Source: Chrysomallon squamiferum (lineage: Eukaryota > Mollusca > Gastropoda > Neomphalida > Peltospiridae). Taken from it: a DNA stretch of 64,000 bases. A model generated the notes under the pieces. That model searched no databases and was not told the origin of the DNA. It saw only the letters and a program-made list of their open reading frames with translations. The stretch covers positions 10,432,292 to 10,496,291 of the forward strand of contig CM022674.1 in the NCBI GenBank assembly GCA_012295275.1. Direction: 5' to 3'. The first letter of the stretch is position 1; every line of letters starts with the position of its first letter. Shown piece after piece: positions 13,718 to 25,950 of the stretch. The translations under genes and the position numbers were made by a program.

Positions 13718-14297
13718 ATGTCTTCAAAAAAAAAGGGGAAGTCTATGCATGCTAAACTGATGAAAAAGAAATTTTTGTTCGAAGAGGCTAAAGTAAATGT
13801 CGAAGAACTGAAGGATAATTATGAAGTTCAACAGCAAAGTGTGCCTGATAATGTGATCCAATTCGAGGACCCTGTTCCAAATGATTTTACATTTACCAAA
13901 GGAATTGAATATTTGGATGATGATGACTTTGAAGAGGAAAAAATGAAGTCCAAAAGGAAGAATATAAAAACGTACTCTTCAAAGACCTCTGTTGTGAAAA
14001 CTCAACAAGGAATGTTGAATCGTTACCCATCTCAGAGAGTTAAACAGCTTTCCGTCAGTCTTAAAACTGAGTATTTGGGCCGTAACGACCTTTTTGCATC
14101 TTCCAACAACAACGATTATTATCCCTTGAACAAACTGCAGGTAAGATCCATCCTATTTAATGAATTAGAATGAACTGTAATAATAATAATAATAATAATA
14201 ATAAAAAGCTGATTTCAGTTATACATCACAGTTGTTCAAGTATTTAGTGTTCTATTTTATGTTTTAATTCAATAATTAATAATTATATTTATTTGTC

Positions 14298-14357
<60 letters not shown>

Positions 14358-14403
14358 CTTTTTACACTTTATCAGCAGATTTTTTTTCCTTCTAAAATGA
14401 CAT

Positions 14404-14446
<43 letters not shown>

Positions 14447-14629
14447 GAATTATTTATTTATTTTTATTTGCAGGATTTGGTTAATAAGCTGAAAAGTAAA
14501 TATAATTTTGAGCTGAATTTCTCTGGCATAAACCAGCTGACAGATGCAGTGTTTGCAACACTGCTAAAGCTACATGATGGAGGTTTTGACAATGTGATGA
14601 AGATAAATCTGACAGGATTTAAATTGTAA
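13718..14629 (+). CDS. Small two-exon gene of unknown function (192 aa)
   Basis: Exon 1 runs 13718-14140 from the first ATG (MSSKKKGKSMHAKLMKKK) to an ideal donor (gtaagat). The intron is filled by two (TA)n tracts. Exon 2 runs 14474-14629 after the acceptor ttatttgcag and ends in TAA. The two join in phase 0. The predicted protein is charged and probably soluble: a basic Lys-rich start, an acidic patch (LDDDDFEEEK), a second basic stretch, and a C-terminal part (ELNFSGINQLTDAVFATLLK, then NVMKINLTGFKL) that looks faintly like the start of a leucine-rich repeat. No signal peptide or membrane segment. Family not recognised. Its 3' end lies only about 67 bases from the last kinase exon seen on the opposite strand. 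Confidence 0.65.
14299..14443. repeat. Two (TA)n tracts inside the intron of the small gene
   Basis: Pure TA runs at about 14299-14350 and 14409-14443, separated by about 55 bases. They make up most of the only intron of the gene at 13718-14629. Confidence 0.9.
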
Positions 14630-14695
14630 TTAATATTAGACAGGGGTTTTTTTAGGTTGTTTTTTTTGGAGAGCTGTTAAGGGGAGATCACTCAC

Positions 14696-15993
14696 CTTTT
14701 TAATGGTTGGCCTCTCCTTTGAGTGCTGTGACCAGCAACTCTGCATGAGATCTTTGAACTGCGGCATCATGTTTGTTACACTGTTCAGCCGCAGCCTGCT
14801 TCCACGATTCACCAGCTCTATCACCTGTAAACACACTGCTGTTGTTTAACACACACATCAACATATCACAGGTGTGTACATACTAATGTGTGTTTGTACA
14901 CCAACACTCACAAGAACACACACACACACACGGCTTGAATTCACACACACACAGAAACAAGTGCATGTAAATAAACTAATTTATACATGCATTTGGATAC
15001 TAATATAAGTACCTTTACAGAGATACATATGCATTCAAGTATGCAAAAACACATATATAGAGAAATATATTAATAAATCAACTCAAATACATTTGTACAC
15101 AGATACATGCAGACACATTCACACCCACACATATATATTACACATATATTGCACACTTAAATACACACATGCACACTCAAACATATATATATACACAAAT
15201 AACAGACTGTATCACACTACATCTTGCTATGCAATGGTATCTTCAAACTGGTCTTAACACACACAAACACATGAACACACACACACACAAATACACACAC
15301 AAACACAAACAAACAACAAATTGTATCAAATTATCTTTTCCTCCTTCCAAACATATCCACACTCAAACACACAAACACACAAACATATACACAAACAAAT
15401 CACATCAAACTGCACCTTCCTCTGTGGCAATCTCTTCTTAACACACAAACACACACACACAAACAACACACACACACACACAGAAACACAGTGACACACA
15501 CACACAAATTGCATCAAACTACCTCTTCCTCAGTGACAATGTCTTCAAATGGGTCTTCACAGACAAACAGCTCCCACATTACAAGTCCAAACGAGTAAAC
15601 ATCGGCTGCGGTTGTGATCACTGCTTCATCCTCGAGTACAGTGGGGTTCTGCAGTATTTCTGGAGCTGTCCAGCAAATGTTGGCTGGACATGCACTGTAG
15701 TTATGACGACCTGTAAAGTTACCTGTGTCTTTGTTAAGTCCATTTAGTAACTATTCTAAAACTTAATAGCTGTTGAGATTAAATTTTTATGTTTCTTTTA
15801 TTTATATTTTATAATGAATTTTTTAAGATTATATACGTATGTGCATACATAGACACATATGTTCTACATCTATGTTTTCCATAAAGAAATGGAAACAGAC
15901 ATATATATATATACACACATACACACACAGACACACACGCATACACACATATACATATAAACACATACAACACCTACTTAAACATAAATGGAC

Positions 15994-16032
<39 letters not shown>

Positions 16033-16597
16033 CACACACACACACATATACACACACACATGTATACAAAAACTATACATACATTAACATATGCAGTTAT
16101 ACTCTCATATTTATACTTACAAACATTAATGTTCAAATATGTACCCTTATTGAATTATATTAATAAACTACTAGAACACATTAACAACAGAAAATCTTAA
16201 ATGGTTTTATATCAGTCTACAGCTTTGCTAATGGGAGATAACTCTGCCAAGAAAAACACATAATATTGTCTACCATAGTTCTTTAAAGGCATTATGGGTA
16301 AAGAGTAAAAATATATTTTCTTTATTTAATTTTTTATTTATTTATTTATTTATTTATTATCATTATCAGCACTTTATATAAATAATCATTATAGGTATAA
16401 GATTTTTATTTTTATATTAAATCTCTCATTTTTGCATTAAAATATTCACATAAAGATTTACCAATACTAAGTTAAAAGTTAGGGAAAGAATCTTTTGAAA
16501 GTGAATATTAATTCATTTCATAAGGAAGTTATTATATTCATAATATTCTGTAATAATGTAGTAATAAGATACTTTTGTGAAGTGTATGTAGTTCTAT

Positions 16598-16631
<34 letters not shown>

Positions 16632-18409
16632 GAGAAACCAAAGTTCTTTCTTCATCAGCTCTATGATGTCATCAGTCACCTGATTGTCATGGATATTAAT
16701 TGTTAATTGTTTCAGTGCCACAGTCATGTCGTGCCATTCTGCTACATGAGTGTCTCCAAAGCTGCCACCTCCGAGTCTGAATCATGAATCATAACACATA
16801 TGACATCATAAAGATATGTGTGACATCGTAAAGATATGTTTTTCATTCTTAAGGAATGTACTATGTAAAATACCTCACATGGTTTCAAGTTGAAAATGGT
16901 GCAAAGGCATGATCAAAATTTGACTGAGAGAAAATCTTTACTAAAATACAACTTTAATCTAAAAATGTTTCCTTAAATATCTAATTAATAAATATAAATA
17001 AAATATATATATATGTATGTAAAAAAATAATTAAAAAGAAAAGAAATAAAAATACGAATCCTATATCTGCATTTGTAAATTCACCATGGCAGTAGCTCAC
17101 CTCTGTCTCATTTTAATCGTGTCAACAGACATAACAGCATTCTCTAAAACAGGCAGCTGACTTTTCTTGGACACTTTCAATCCTGGTTCATAATCCCGGT
17201 ACCTAACAGACATCAGTGATGGGGCTGTTAGGCGTCTGTCATAAATGTCATCATTGGGGGAATGGTGTGAAAACCCTCTCATTTTTCCAGTAACTGAAAC
17301 AGCAAATATGTGACTTCTTAAACACTTTATACATATATATATATATATAATGATGTCGCAACCATAGAAAAATGTTGGTGATCAGGTATTTTTAATTTGC
17401 ATTCTATTTTTTAATCAACTTTATTATTAATTAAGATTGCAACCTACAAACCAAAATTATATGTAAAACTCAGAACTATACGGATAACATACAGAGTAGT
17501 TCTTCGTATCACCTAAGGTACATTTGTTAAACCTTATTATTAATAAAGATTGGAAGCCAAAAATAATTACAAAATGTAACTCAGAAGAATATGGACTCTA
17601 TTTAGAACAGTTCTTTATGTTAGTAAATGAATATTTTAAATGCAGAACTCAGAAAATCTAAGTAGAATGGTAGGTATGTTCTACTGAGGTAACAGAAGAA
17701 TCCGATAATTAACGCCATGAACAAGAAGCTAAGAATAGCACCAAACATAATAAACATATCACTGCTCTTGCGGTTTTCTGACCTTTCTGCAAAAAATTTA
17801 AATGATCAAGTACTGTTAATTAGATGGCATTCTCATTAGTGTATTCTCCAGTTACACTGATGCTTGTCATCCAACAGTCTTGTAAAATTTATTTAAATTA
17901 TTAATTAATTACTAATTACATGGCAGTCTCATTAGTATATTTAAACAAATAATAATAATAAAAATAATTTGCTGCTACAGTCATGCTTGTTATCTGACAA
18001 ACTCTAAATTTATATTATAAAACGTCTAACCTAAAATTTCAGAATATATTGTATGTTTTACATTTCTAACAACAGATATCTCTTTAACAATTGATATAAA
18101 TTTCAAAAACAAATTATGTACAATCATATTTCTACTTACATTTTTTTTATTCTTCACATCACCTAATTTACACATTTTAAAATACAAAGCTCAATATCTT
18201 CAATTATTTTTACTTTGAAGAAAGCAGAAAAATTGCTAACAGACTGAGGATATGAAAAATCGTCTAGTTATTTGCTGATCAGTTGTATAGGTTAAGTATG
18301 TAAAGTAAAATATAACAATGCATAAATCACTGATAACTTTCAAGCATCAACTTATATGTGGGTTCTTAGATTTCTGTGAATCAAACAATGCTACAGAATA
18401 TTTTTTTAA

Positions 18410-18456
<47 letters not shown>

Positions 18457-19666
18457 TTAAAATACATTAACACCAGGTAATTCATTTAATGTACAATTAC
18501 CCCATTTGCACTTTAAGCTGAGGTAAAAGTATTCACAATTATGTTGTTATGAGTGTGTAACTAATACACTAGATTAAGATAACATTACTGACACTAGTAA
18601 ATTATTATCTAAACTTGTTATCTACATACTGAAAATAAACAATTACTCTGTATAGTGTGCACTGTAAGCTACATAATAAGGTGTAAAGAAATATAACTCT
18701 GCAGTGAGGTTTAATGAGAGTGTTGTATGATGTACAAAGTGTTGTAACATTTATTTGTATAAATAATTGTGTTACTACGTAAACAGGTTAGTTATGGAGA
18801 GGACTTAAAATTCATCATCATTCGATTAGAACATAAGTAAAAATATTGTTGTTGTTGTTTGGGTATTTTTGTATTGTTTTTCTTTATTTGTATTTTTTTA
18901 ACTTTTGTTTTATTATTATTATTTTGTTTATTTTACAAAAATTTTCAAAATATTCAAATTAAATATCATACATTTATTGAAATTTTCTTCAAATTGAATA
19001 TAGTTCTGCAAATAACAAAACTATAATGACAATACCAAAAACAACACCAACAGTAACAATAATCATTTTAGTTATATGTGATAAGTTGTTCAACTATTAT
19101 TCAAGTATTTCATTTAGAAAATATTTTTCTTCAAATGTACTCCAAAATATTGAAAGTTATGTGTTCAGCAACAAACCATGAAGAAATGGACAGAATGTTA
19201 TTATATTTTCAACAAAGCTTGCATGTGAAGCAAAAAAAATGGAGAAGATGAAAAAATATCTTTCAGTTTATACTACCTAATGAATGCACATTTTTAAAAT
19301 CCCATATTTTAAAATTACTAACCTTACAAAGAGTGCCAAAAATTTCTGTTTTCAAATTCCAAAATTTACAATTATTATTTTTGATTTTTAAAATTAACAC
19401 TGGACCTATTTTTAAAATACTTTATATGAAGTTCCCAAATTTTACATTTAAAATTACATACCACATTTCCAACACCAGAATCTTCAATAATTTTAAACAA
19501 ACCATCATCAGGTTCTTTTCTCGTTGCATCACAAATTAACTTAATTATTGTTTTCCTTTGTTGCACAGACCTAAAAAAAAAAGAAAAAAATTATTTAAAT
19601 AAATATATAAATAAATTAAATGTTATCAAAGTCATTTTTGTTTAAATGTTACTTTTGATGGTTGTG

Positions 19667-19699
<33 letters not shown>

Positions 19700-20673
19700 C
19701 ACCAATGTTTATAAATATGAAATTTTGTAAATTATATACCATGAAAATAAAAGTATGTTGTTATGCTTATAAATATAAGACCAGTATCTATTGGATGCAA
19801 TAAAATTATTTTTTATATATATTTATAAATCAAACATGTACACATTAAAAATTAATTCTTATTATTTAAAAATGATATCTGCAAGTATTTATATACATTA
19901 AAAGCAAATTATTTTTATTTACAAATATTAAATTAGCATATATAGCAATCTGAAAGACCATAAATTCAAATATTCACAAATATAAGATATTTTTTATCTC
20001 TATATTCAGTAAGAATAAATTATAATAATTTATTTATGAATATAGTGAATATATTTCTTAATTCAAATACAACTGAAACATTATTTTGTTTACAAATAAG
20101 AAATTTACATCTACATATATCAAGCAAAAACATATTTCAACTTTTGTTAACATGAAATATGTACAGATCTGTATGCAACAAAAATTATTAATTTTGATTA
20201 TAAATACTGAATTCTTCATAAAATTCATAATTTTTATTTTTGTTTTTAATATTATGAACAGAAAATGTGTCTGTAGCTGTATTCAGTAAAAACAAATACT
20301 TTTTTTCATTGTACATAATAATGAAGTTTGTACATGCTTATAAATCTAGTGAAAATAAATTCAAATATTTATCTACATGCAATCTGCAAGTACCTATCAG
20401 CATTAAGAACAAATTTGTTTATTTAAAAATGTCAGACCTTTGCTACCTGTAATCTTCAAAACAAATATATTTAGATATATCAATTAAAATTTTAACATAC
20501 TCTCAATAAAACCATGTTCTTTTCTTTCTAATTTATTTTTTTGTTATTGTTGTTTTTTTTGTTTTTTGTTGTTGTTGCTGTTGTTATTATTTTTTGTTGT
20601 TATTTGTTGTTGTTGTTTTTTCTTTTTCTTGTTGTTGTTGTTCTTGTTGTTCTTCTTCTTCTTCTTCTTCTTC

Positions 20674-20723
<50 letters not shown>

Positions 20724-21254
20724 TTTTTTAATTATCATCATCATCATTACTGATCTTATTATAATTTCTAAATGTAACTGTACATACATAAATTAAAAAC
20801 AAATTCTTATATCGATAAAACCTAAAATGAAATTTAAGAAACGTTGCTGTATATTTCCAATTACTAAATACAAATAATGATCCACTGATAAATATGAAGT
20901 GTGTAAGTACTTGTCTCCAGTAAAGACCAGTGCTGAGTTGGTGTGGTTGTTGCTGATATCTCGAATGACTCGGAACTTGGCGTAGTTCTGCAAAACCAAG
21001 AGTAAAATATTGTTTCTGTTCTTTGATGTTGAACTTACATACCTGATCAAAAAAAAAAAAAATAGATGAAAAAAAAAAAATTAAAAAAGAGATGAAACAT
21101 TTTGTAGCTGAGTGAAAGGAAAAAATAAAAGGTATAAACAGGGAAAAAGAAATACTGATGGAGAAAAGTGAGTTGTAGAGAATAAGACAGAGACAGTGAG
21201 AGAGACAGAGAAAGAAAAGAGTAGAGAAAAGAGAAATAATAGAGAGAAAACAAA

Positions 21255-21307
<53 letters not shown>

Positions 21308-21760
21308 TTAGATTTATTATGTCTAAATGTCTAAATGAACATGTTTAAATATATTTATGAATGTGTATGTATGTGAAATTGACATACATCATTTAGATAT
21401 GAGTAAACAACACATTTTTTATGCAATGTCTAAATGTCTTAAATGAACATGACTTCCCTGTAAAATAAATAAATTTATGAATGTGAGATGAGATTATTTA
21501 TGTTTAATTATGTCTAAATGTCTAAAATGAACATGTTTAAATATATTTATGAATGTGTATGTATGTGAAATTGACATACATCAGTTAATGGGATCCATGT
21601 TAATGTAGATATGAGTAAACAACACATTTTTTTCACTGCAACTAAATAACATCCATACCCTTGTGCAATGTCAGTGTTGACTTGAGACATGTTGAGTGAT
21701 AAATACGGGTTAAAAGTACAGTTGTAAGACTTCCCTGTAAATAAATAAATAAACAAATAA

Positions 21761-21845
<85 letters not shown>

Positions 21846-21983
21846 AAGTTTGTAGGTCATTTCATAATAAATAAAACAATATCAAGAAATAGAGCTACAC
21901 AAAATATATTGAAGATATTTTCTCACAGTTACTTTATAAATAAACTTCAACACATTTTAATTTTTTTTTTATATATGTGTGTG

Positions 21984-22061
<78 letters not shown>

Positions 22062-22954
22062 GAAATGTTTGAGTGGTTACCAAAAAAAATAATACCTTGA
22101 CAGGTCATGGTAAAGAAAAGAATTGGTGAAGTGTGAAATATGAAACAAAATAACCACAATAAACAACAACAAAAATTGAAATTGTAAACAGTAAAATCCT
22201 ATTTTATTATCTGATGTTAAAACCACAATATTCCTGAGAATGATAATGTTGATGATGAAGATAATAATTATGATGATTATCTTGATGACAATAATAATGC
22301 TGCTGCTGCTGATGATGATTATAATAATAGATCATGGTGCAGATGATAATCCATGGTTCAATGTTACCAGTGATAGCAGTGTTGGTAGTCATAGTAATAA
22401 TGTTCTTGTGGTTGTGGTTTAACAGTACATGGTAAAGTTAGTGTTTGTGTCAGTGGTTTTGACTGTAAGACCAGTTATAAAACAGTTTTGAAGGATAAGC
22501 ATATTCAGTTTTAAATAATATATCAGAATACAAATTAATAATTTTAGTCAAAATTCATTTTAATTTTGTTATGATTTATTTATTTAGCTATTTTTTTCTT
22601 CTTAATATTTATTTTTAAAATGCATGTATTTATTTATTCAATATGTTTTAAATAAAAATTCCTTTTTTAATTATTCACAAAAAGAACTCCAGTGTAGTTA
22701 AGTTAATTTAGATGTATTTGCATAACAAAAATAAGAAGCAGCATTTATAAAAATTCGAATACATTACAAAACTCTGCATGCATTACCTCGGCAAGCCTTC
22801 ACTGCGTTGTAAACTTTTCAAATCAATTATGTCTCTTGTGCCTATAACCAGTTTACATGAGCCTAAACGGGACAGCTACATAGTCATTAGAAACGGCAGA
22901 TTCAGGTGAATTAATCAGCATAAAGACGACAAAACTAATGATAAGCGAACTCAT
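14696..22954 (-). CDS. MRH-type ectodomain receptor kinase (possibly degenerate)
   Basis: Exons in transcription order: possible signal-peptide frame 22954-22853; MRH exon A 22862-22787; exon B 21734-21637; exon C 20987-20911; exon D 19570-19462; transmembrane exon 17786-17685; juxtamembrane exon 17293-17101; kinase N-lobe 16776-16630; activation segment/C-lobe 15750 (or 15710)-15523; C-lobe 14824-14696. Phases agree for B-C-D, transmembrane to N-lobe, and the last two. A-D read CKLVIGTRDIIDLKSL, YNCTFNP, GYGCYLVA, SALVFTGD, QQRKTIIKLICD and EDSG, the Cys and R/E pattern of MRH (P-type lectin) domains. The helix is MFIIMFGAILSFLFMALIIG. Kinase motifs are LGGGSFGDTHVAEW, VALKQL, CWTAPEIL, DVYSFGLVMWEL and MQSCWSQHSKERPTI. 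Not found: the end of the MRH fold, the HRD catalytic loop, and the exon after the final GTGAGT donor. Could be a pseudokinase, a pseudogene, or missed exons. Confidence 0.7.
15523..15750 (-). CDS. Kinase activation segment and C-lobe exon
   Basis: Open from 15750 to the donor at 15522: LLNGLNKDTGNFTGRHNYS, CPANICWTAPEILQNP, DVYSFGLVMWELFVCEDPF. The spacing from GL to APE fits a kinase activation loop, so NGL sits where DFG-L is expected and the DFG Asp and Phe would be replaced. Two starts are possible: AG at 15751-15752 gives the longer exon, and a better AG at 15711-15712 gives an exon beginning RHNYS. The 12 bases between them are too short for an intron. Confidence 0.6.
15880..16080. repeat. 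Mixed TA/CA microsatellites in kinase intron
   Basis: Runs of (TA)n and (CA)n with ACAT-type interruptions fill the intron where the missing catalytic-loop exon would be expected. More CA-rich sequence lies at 14880-15510, between the two C-lobe exons. Confidence 0.85.
16601..16629. repeat. (CT)n tract overrunning the kinase N-lobe splice donor
   Basis: On the minus strand the coding sequence ends ...TTTCTCAG and goes straight into GAGAGAGA. There is no GT. The expected donor (AG|GTGAGA or similar) would sit exactly at the edge of this tract. Confidence 0.8.
17685..17786 (-). CDS. Transmembrane exon of the MRH-kinase gene
   Basis: Reads RSENRKSSD, then about 24 hydrophobic residues (MFIIMFGAILSFLFMALIIG), then FFCYL. 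Acceptor tttttgcag and donor gtagaa are present. One base carries over into the next exon, which supplies two, giving CYLITGKMRG across the join. This is the link that makes the lectin-like exons upstream and the kinase exons downstream one membrane receptor. Confidence 0.75.
20541..20730. repeat. TTG/TTC/TTA trinucleotide repeat block in MRH-kinase intron
   Basis: Imperfect (GTT)n, then (CTT)n, then (ATT)n. All three forward and several reverse frames stay open and give Leu, Ile, Phe or Asn runs; these are repeat artefacts, not genes. Confidence 0.9.
21256..21844. repeat. (GA)n tracts flanking a duplicated MRH exon region
   Basis: (GA)n runs at about 21256-21302 and 21765-21844 bracket a roughly 180-bp direct duplication. 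The sequence atgtctaaatgtctaaa.tg, aacatgtttaaatatattta and tgacatacatca appears at about 21317-21390 and again at 21511-21580. The second copy carries MRH exon B (21637-21734); the first keeps only the fragment gacttccctgtaaa that corresponds to the exon's acceptor edge. Confidence 0.75.
21990..22055. repeat. (TA)n tract followed by T-run
   Basis: Pure TA repeat running directly into about 25 T residues, in an intron of the MRH-kinase gene. Confidence 0.95.
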
Positions 22955-23505
22955 CGCATTTCTTCTCACATACGAGAGTTCCGATAACAACCACAGATCG
23001 GAAACTACTGGTGTGATGTCACTGTTCAACATTTACTAAAATCGGGTCATAAGCTGAATTAGGTCAGATCGTCCTGTCAATAATTATGCTTCTTGAAATT
23101 CATTGGCTAACATATTTTTAAAAGTGACCGGCCCAGTCTGCAATAAACCACGCCCAATATCATTGTTACTTTAAATACGTGCTCTTAATCCTTGGCTAGA
23201 AGCAAGTGTAAATATTTCAAATAGGGTTAAAGATATTGTGTACTGATTAACTGTAGTTATGTATTTTAAATGTAATAATGCCACAGAGACAGCAGCACTC
23301 AAAAATTAAGCTAAATGTTTTTCTTTGGTTCTTGTTTTAAATTTCATGCGGATGGTTATTAAAGGGAAGTAACTAGTAAAGTCTATATAATGAAAGCTGT
23401 TGTTGTTAAATCCCTTTGACATACGAATTGCGCTGCCAGTACAATCACTTTATATTTTTCTTTTTCTTTTTTTGTTAGTTTTGTTTAGTTAACATATTGG
23501 TATTA

Positions 23506-23541
<36 letters not shown>

Positions 23542-23590
23542 TTCTTCTTCTTTGTTTTAAGTTTTATTTGAGGTGGTGATTACGGTGTTT

Positions 23591-23653
<63 letters not shown>

Positions 23654-24179
23654 CTTTGTCATAAAAAAAGATGGAACGAATACTACGAAGAAGGAGAAGA
23701 AGAAATAACATTTAAAATGATCAGCATGTCATTAGGCCTATACATTTTATTTTATTTTATTGTTTAATTTTAATGTAGTTATGTGTGAAAATACAAGTTT
23801 TCTCCTTAAGAAATATCGAAAAACATTTGAAACAGTAATAACCCCATGCACAGCGACAGGGAACGATCACCCATCCTTCAGCACGATATACTCTTAATTT
23901 TCAGATGTCATTATAGTTTCCATAGATCACGTGACCAAGGACAGCGACACGTGTTAAAGTGGCCTGCTCATAGTGTTTTCAGTCATGGACATGCAGATCG
24001 ATTGGTATTAACTCCAGATGCTTTCCGCAATAAATATTAAAATCCAGTTTAATACTTCCACAGCTGTTGGTGTGACATTACAGGGGCAGAATTCCGGTCA
24101 AAAACAAAAGAACTAAATTCATTACGATTCACATAGTATGAATGGCCTGTATATTGAAGTATTTCATTTTGTTTGTTCG
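22955..24179. other. Interval upstream of the MRH-kinase gene
   Basis: Likely holds the 5' flank of the minus-strand kinase gene. It contains a T-run with (GT)n at 23519-23650 and somewhat less AT-rich DNA at 22950-23220 and 23840-24100, but no exon that could be supported on either strand. Confidence 0.45.
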
Positions 24180-24181
24180 AG

Positions 24182-24226
<45 letters not shown>

Positions 24227-24308
24227 TGTTTGTTTGTTTTTTTGTTTGTTCTTTTCTTGTCTTTTTTCTCGAGTTGTCTTTTTTGTTTTCTTTTGTTATT
24301 TTTTCCCC

Positions 24309-24343
<35 letters not shown>

Positions 24344-24350
24344 TTGTCTT

Positions 24351-24381
<31 letters not shown>

Positions 24382-25198
24382 TTTGGTGTCTAGAATGACA
24401 GTGTATTATTCATGCACAGACGATATGACAGGAAGATACTGAATATCAGAAAGAATTCTAGCTACAAACAACACCAGGAAATATCGAAATTACAATGAAA
24501 CCTGTTTTCGGATGAAACTTCATCTACATGTTATTAAAAATGTGTAAACACTGAGTGAAGCCCAACAACATATTAGTTCCAGAAGCGACATATCTAAGTG
24601 AAGCGTGCATACAACCCATTCTTAAACTGACACCCTGCAGTCTTCATTAACTGCGCAAATACAATTTTCTGTCTATTTATAGATGCCACAAAGGATGTTT
24701 TGGCCTTCTGTTCTTTTCAAATATTTAATAATCGACAATGAACTAAACCAAACACGTTTATTTAAATAAGTTATGTTACTGAAACAATGACATTTATTAT
24801 ATTAATGTTGGTATTTCCCTGTCTATAAATAGCAAGAACCCTAACTCTGGATGAAATTATCTGCAACGGTTCAGTGTGTAAACCAGTGTATTTGATGCAT
24901 TGAATTTGTAGAGAGACAGAATGTATTCCCTAGCGAAATCCTCTGCTTAAGTATGTTGTGTATGTGTCTGTTTTTATATGTTTATACCTAGTGTGTCTGT
25001 GCAATTAATGTGTATATAATATTGTTATAATGTTTGAATGTATCTGCAAAATGGTTGATGTTTTAGATAACTATTGTAAACTGACACATATCGATGTACA
25101 AACTATGAATATAATGACATTTGGTGATTCAAACGTATAGCTTTTGTTACTGTCAGAAAAAAGCAGGTAACACAAAATAAAGGCTATGATTTTGTTTA

Positions 25199-25567
25199 TT
25201 AGCCAAAACCTCCCCGCATGCAAACCACGTTACCGATTATGAATAATGGTAACCCTGTATTCCAGCACGACAATGCGAGACCACATACAGCCAGACTCAC
25301 AACAGTGTACCTACACAACAATAACATTCAAGTCCTGCCCTGACCCTCTAAATCTCCGGATTTGAACTATATAGAGCCATTTTGGGACGAGTTGGATAGA
25401 CGACTGAGACAGCATCAACCACAGCCACAGAATCGTGCTCAGTTGGCATTATTACTACATACACAGAGGGCTACCATTCCACAAGATGTAATTCGTAATG
25501 TCATTACTGCCATGGGAAGAAGATGTCAGGCAGTTCTGAAATACCATGGTCGGCACACAAGGTATTG
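25199..25567 (+). pseudogene. Tc1/mariner transposase, 3' fragment with nonsense codon
   Basis: The frame reads NGNPVFQHDNARPHTARLTT, then VLP, a TGA stop (25341-25343), and on to PSKSPDLNYIEPFWDELDRR and KYHGRHTRY before the natural end. QHDNARPHTA and the SPDLN.IE.FWDEL block are the second and third parts of the DDE catalytic region of Tc1-like transposases. The stop sits where these proteins have Trp, so it is probably TGG to TGA. The N-terminal DNA-binding half and the first catalytic Asp are missing, so it is dead. Confidence 0.85.
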
Positions 25568-25689
25568 ATATTACATTGTTAAAGTTTAACCTTTTCAATG
25601 TAATACCATCAATATTAATAAATTGCGAAAGTGTGTGTAAAATGTGAACATTCTGCTGCTTTCTGTTGATCAATTAGATAAATATTCCC

Positions 25690-25950
25690 AATGTCAATAA
25701 AATCTACTTTTGCGTTTCTTTATGTCTGTGTATGTGTGTGTTTATATATATACACATACATACATACAGGTATATATGTATGTAAGTATTAATATATATG
25801 TGTATGTGTTTCTGGATGTGTGTGTGCGTGCGTGTGTGTCTGTACGCGTACGTATGTAGGTATTAATATGTAAGTCCATATATGTGTGTGTGTGTGTGTG
25901 TGTACGCGTGCGTAAGTAGGTATTAATATGTAAATCCATACTTACAAATT
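25690..25950. repeat. GT/ATGT-rich tandem block
   Basis: Imperfect units ending gtaggtattaatatgtaa.tc occur two to three times (about 25853-25880 and 25915-25941), separated by TGTG runs. Confidence 0.6.

Noticed and set aside
15711-15722. A 12-base intron between GT at 15722 and AG at 15711 (minus strand)
   Set aside because: Far too short to be spliced; the frame reads straight through it.
16440-16470. HKDLP-like reading (cataaagatttacca) as the missing kinase catalytic loop
   Set aside because: It is on the plus strand while the kinase is on minus, and the flanks are not coding.
20541-20796. Long open frames of Leu/Ile/Asn runs
   Set aside because: They translate GTT/CTT/ATT repeats; the same applies to frames at 24138-24442, 28470-28833, 46007-46374 and the Ser-Leu or Arg-Glu frames over CT/GA tracts.
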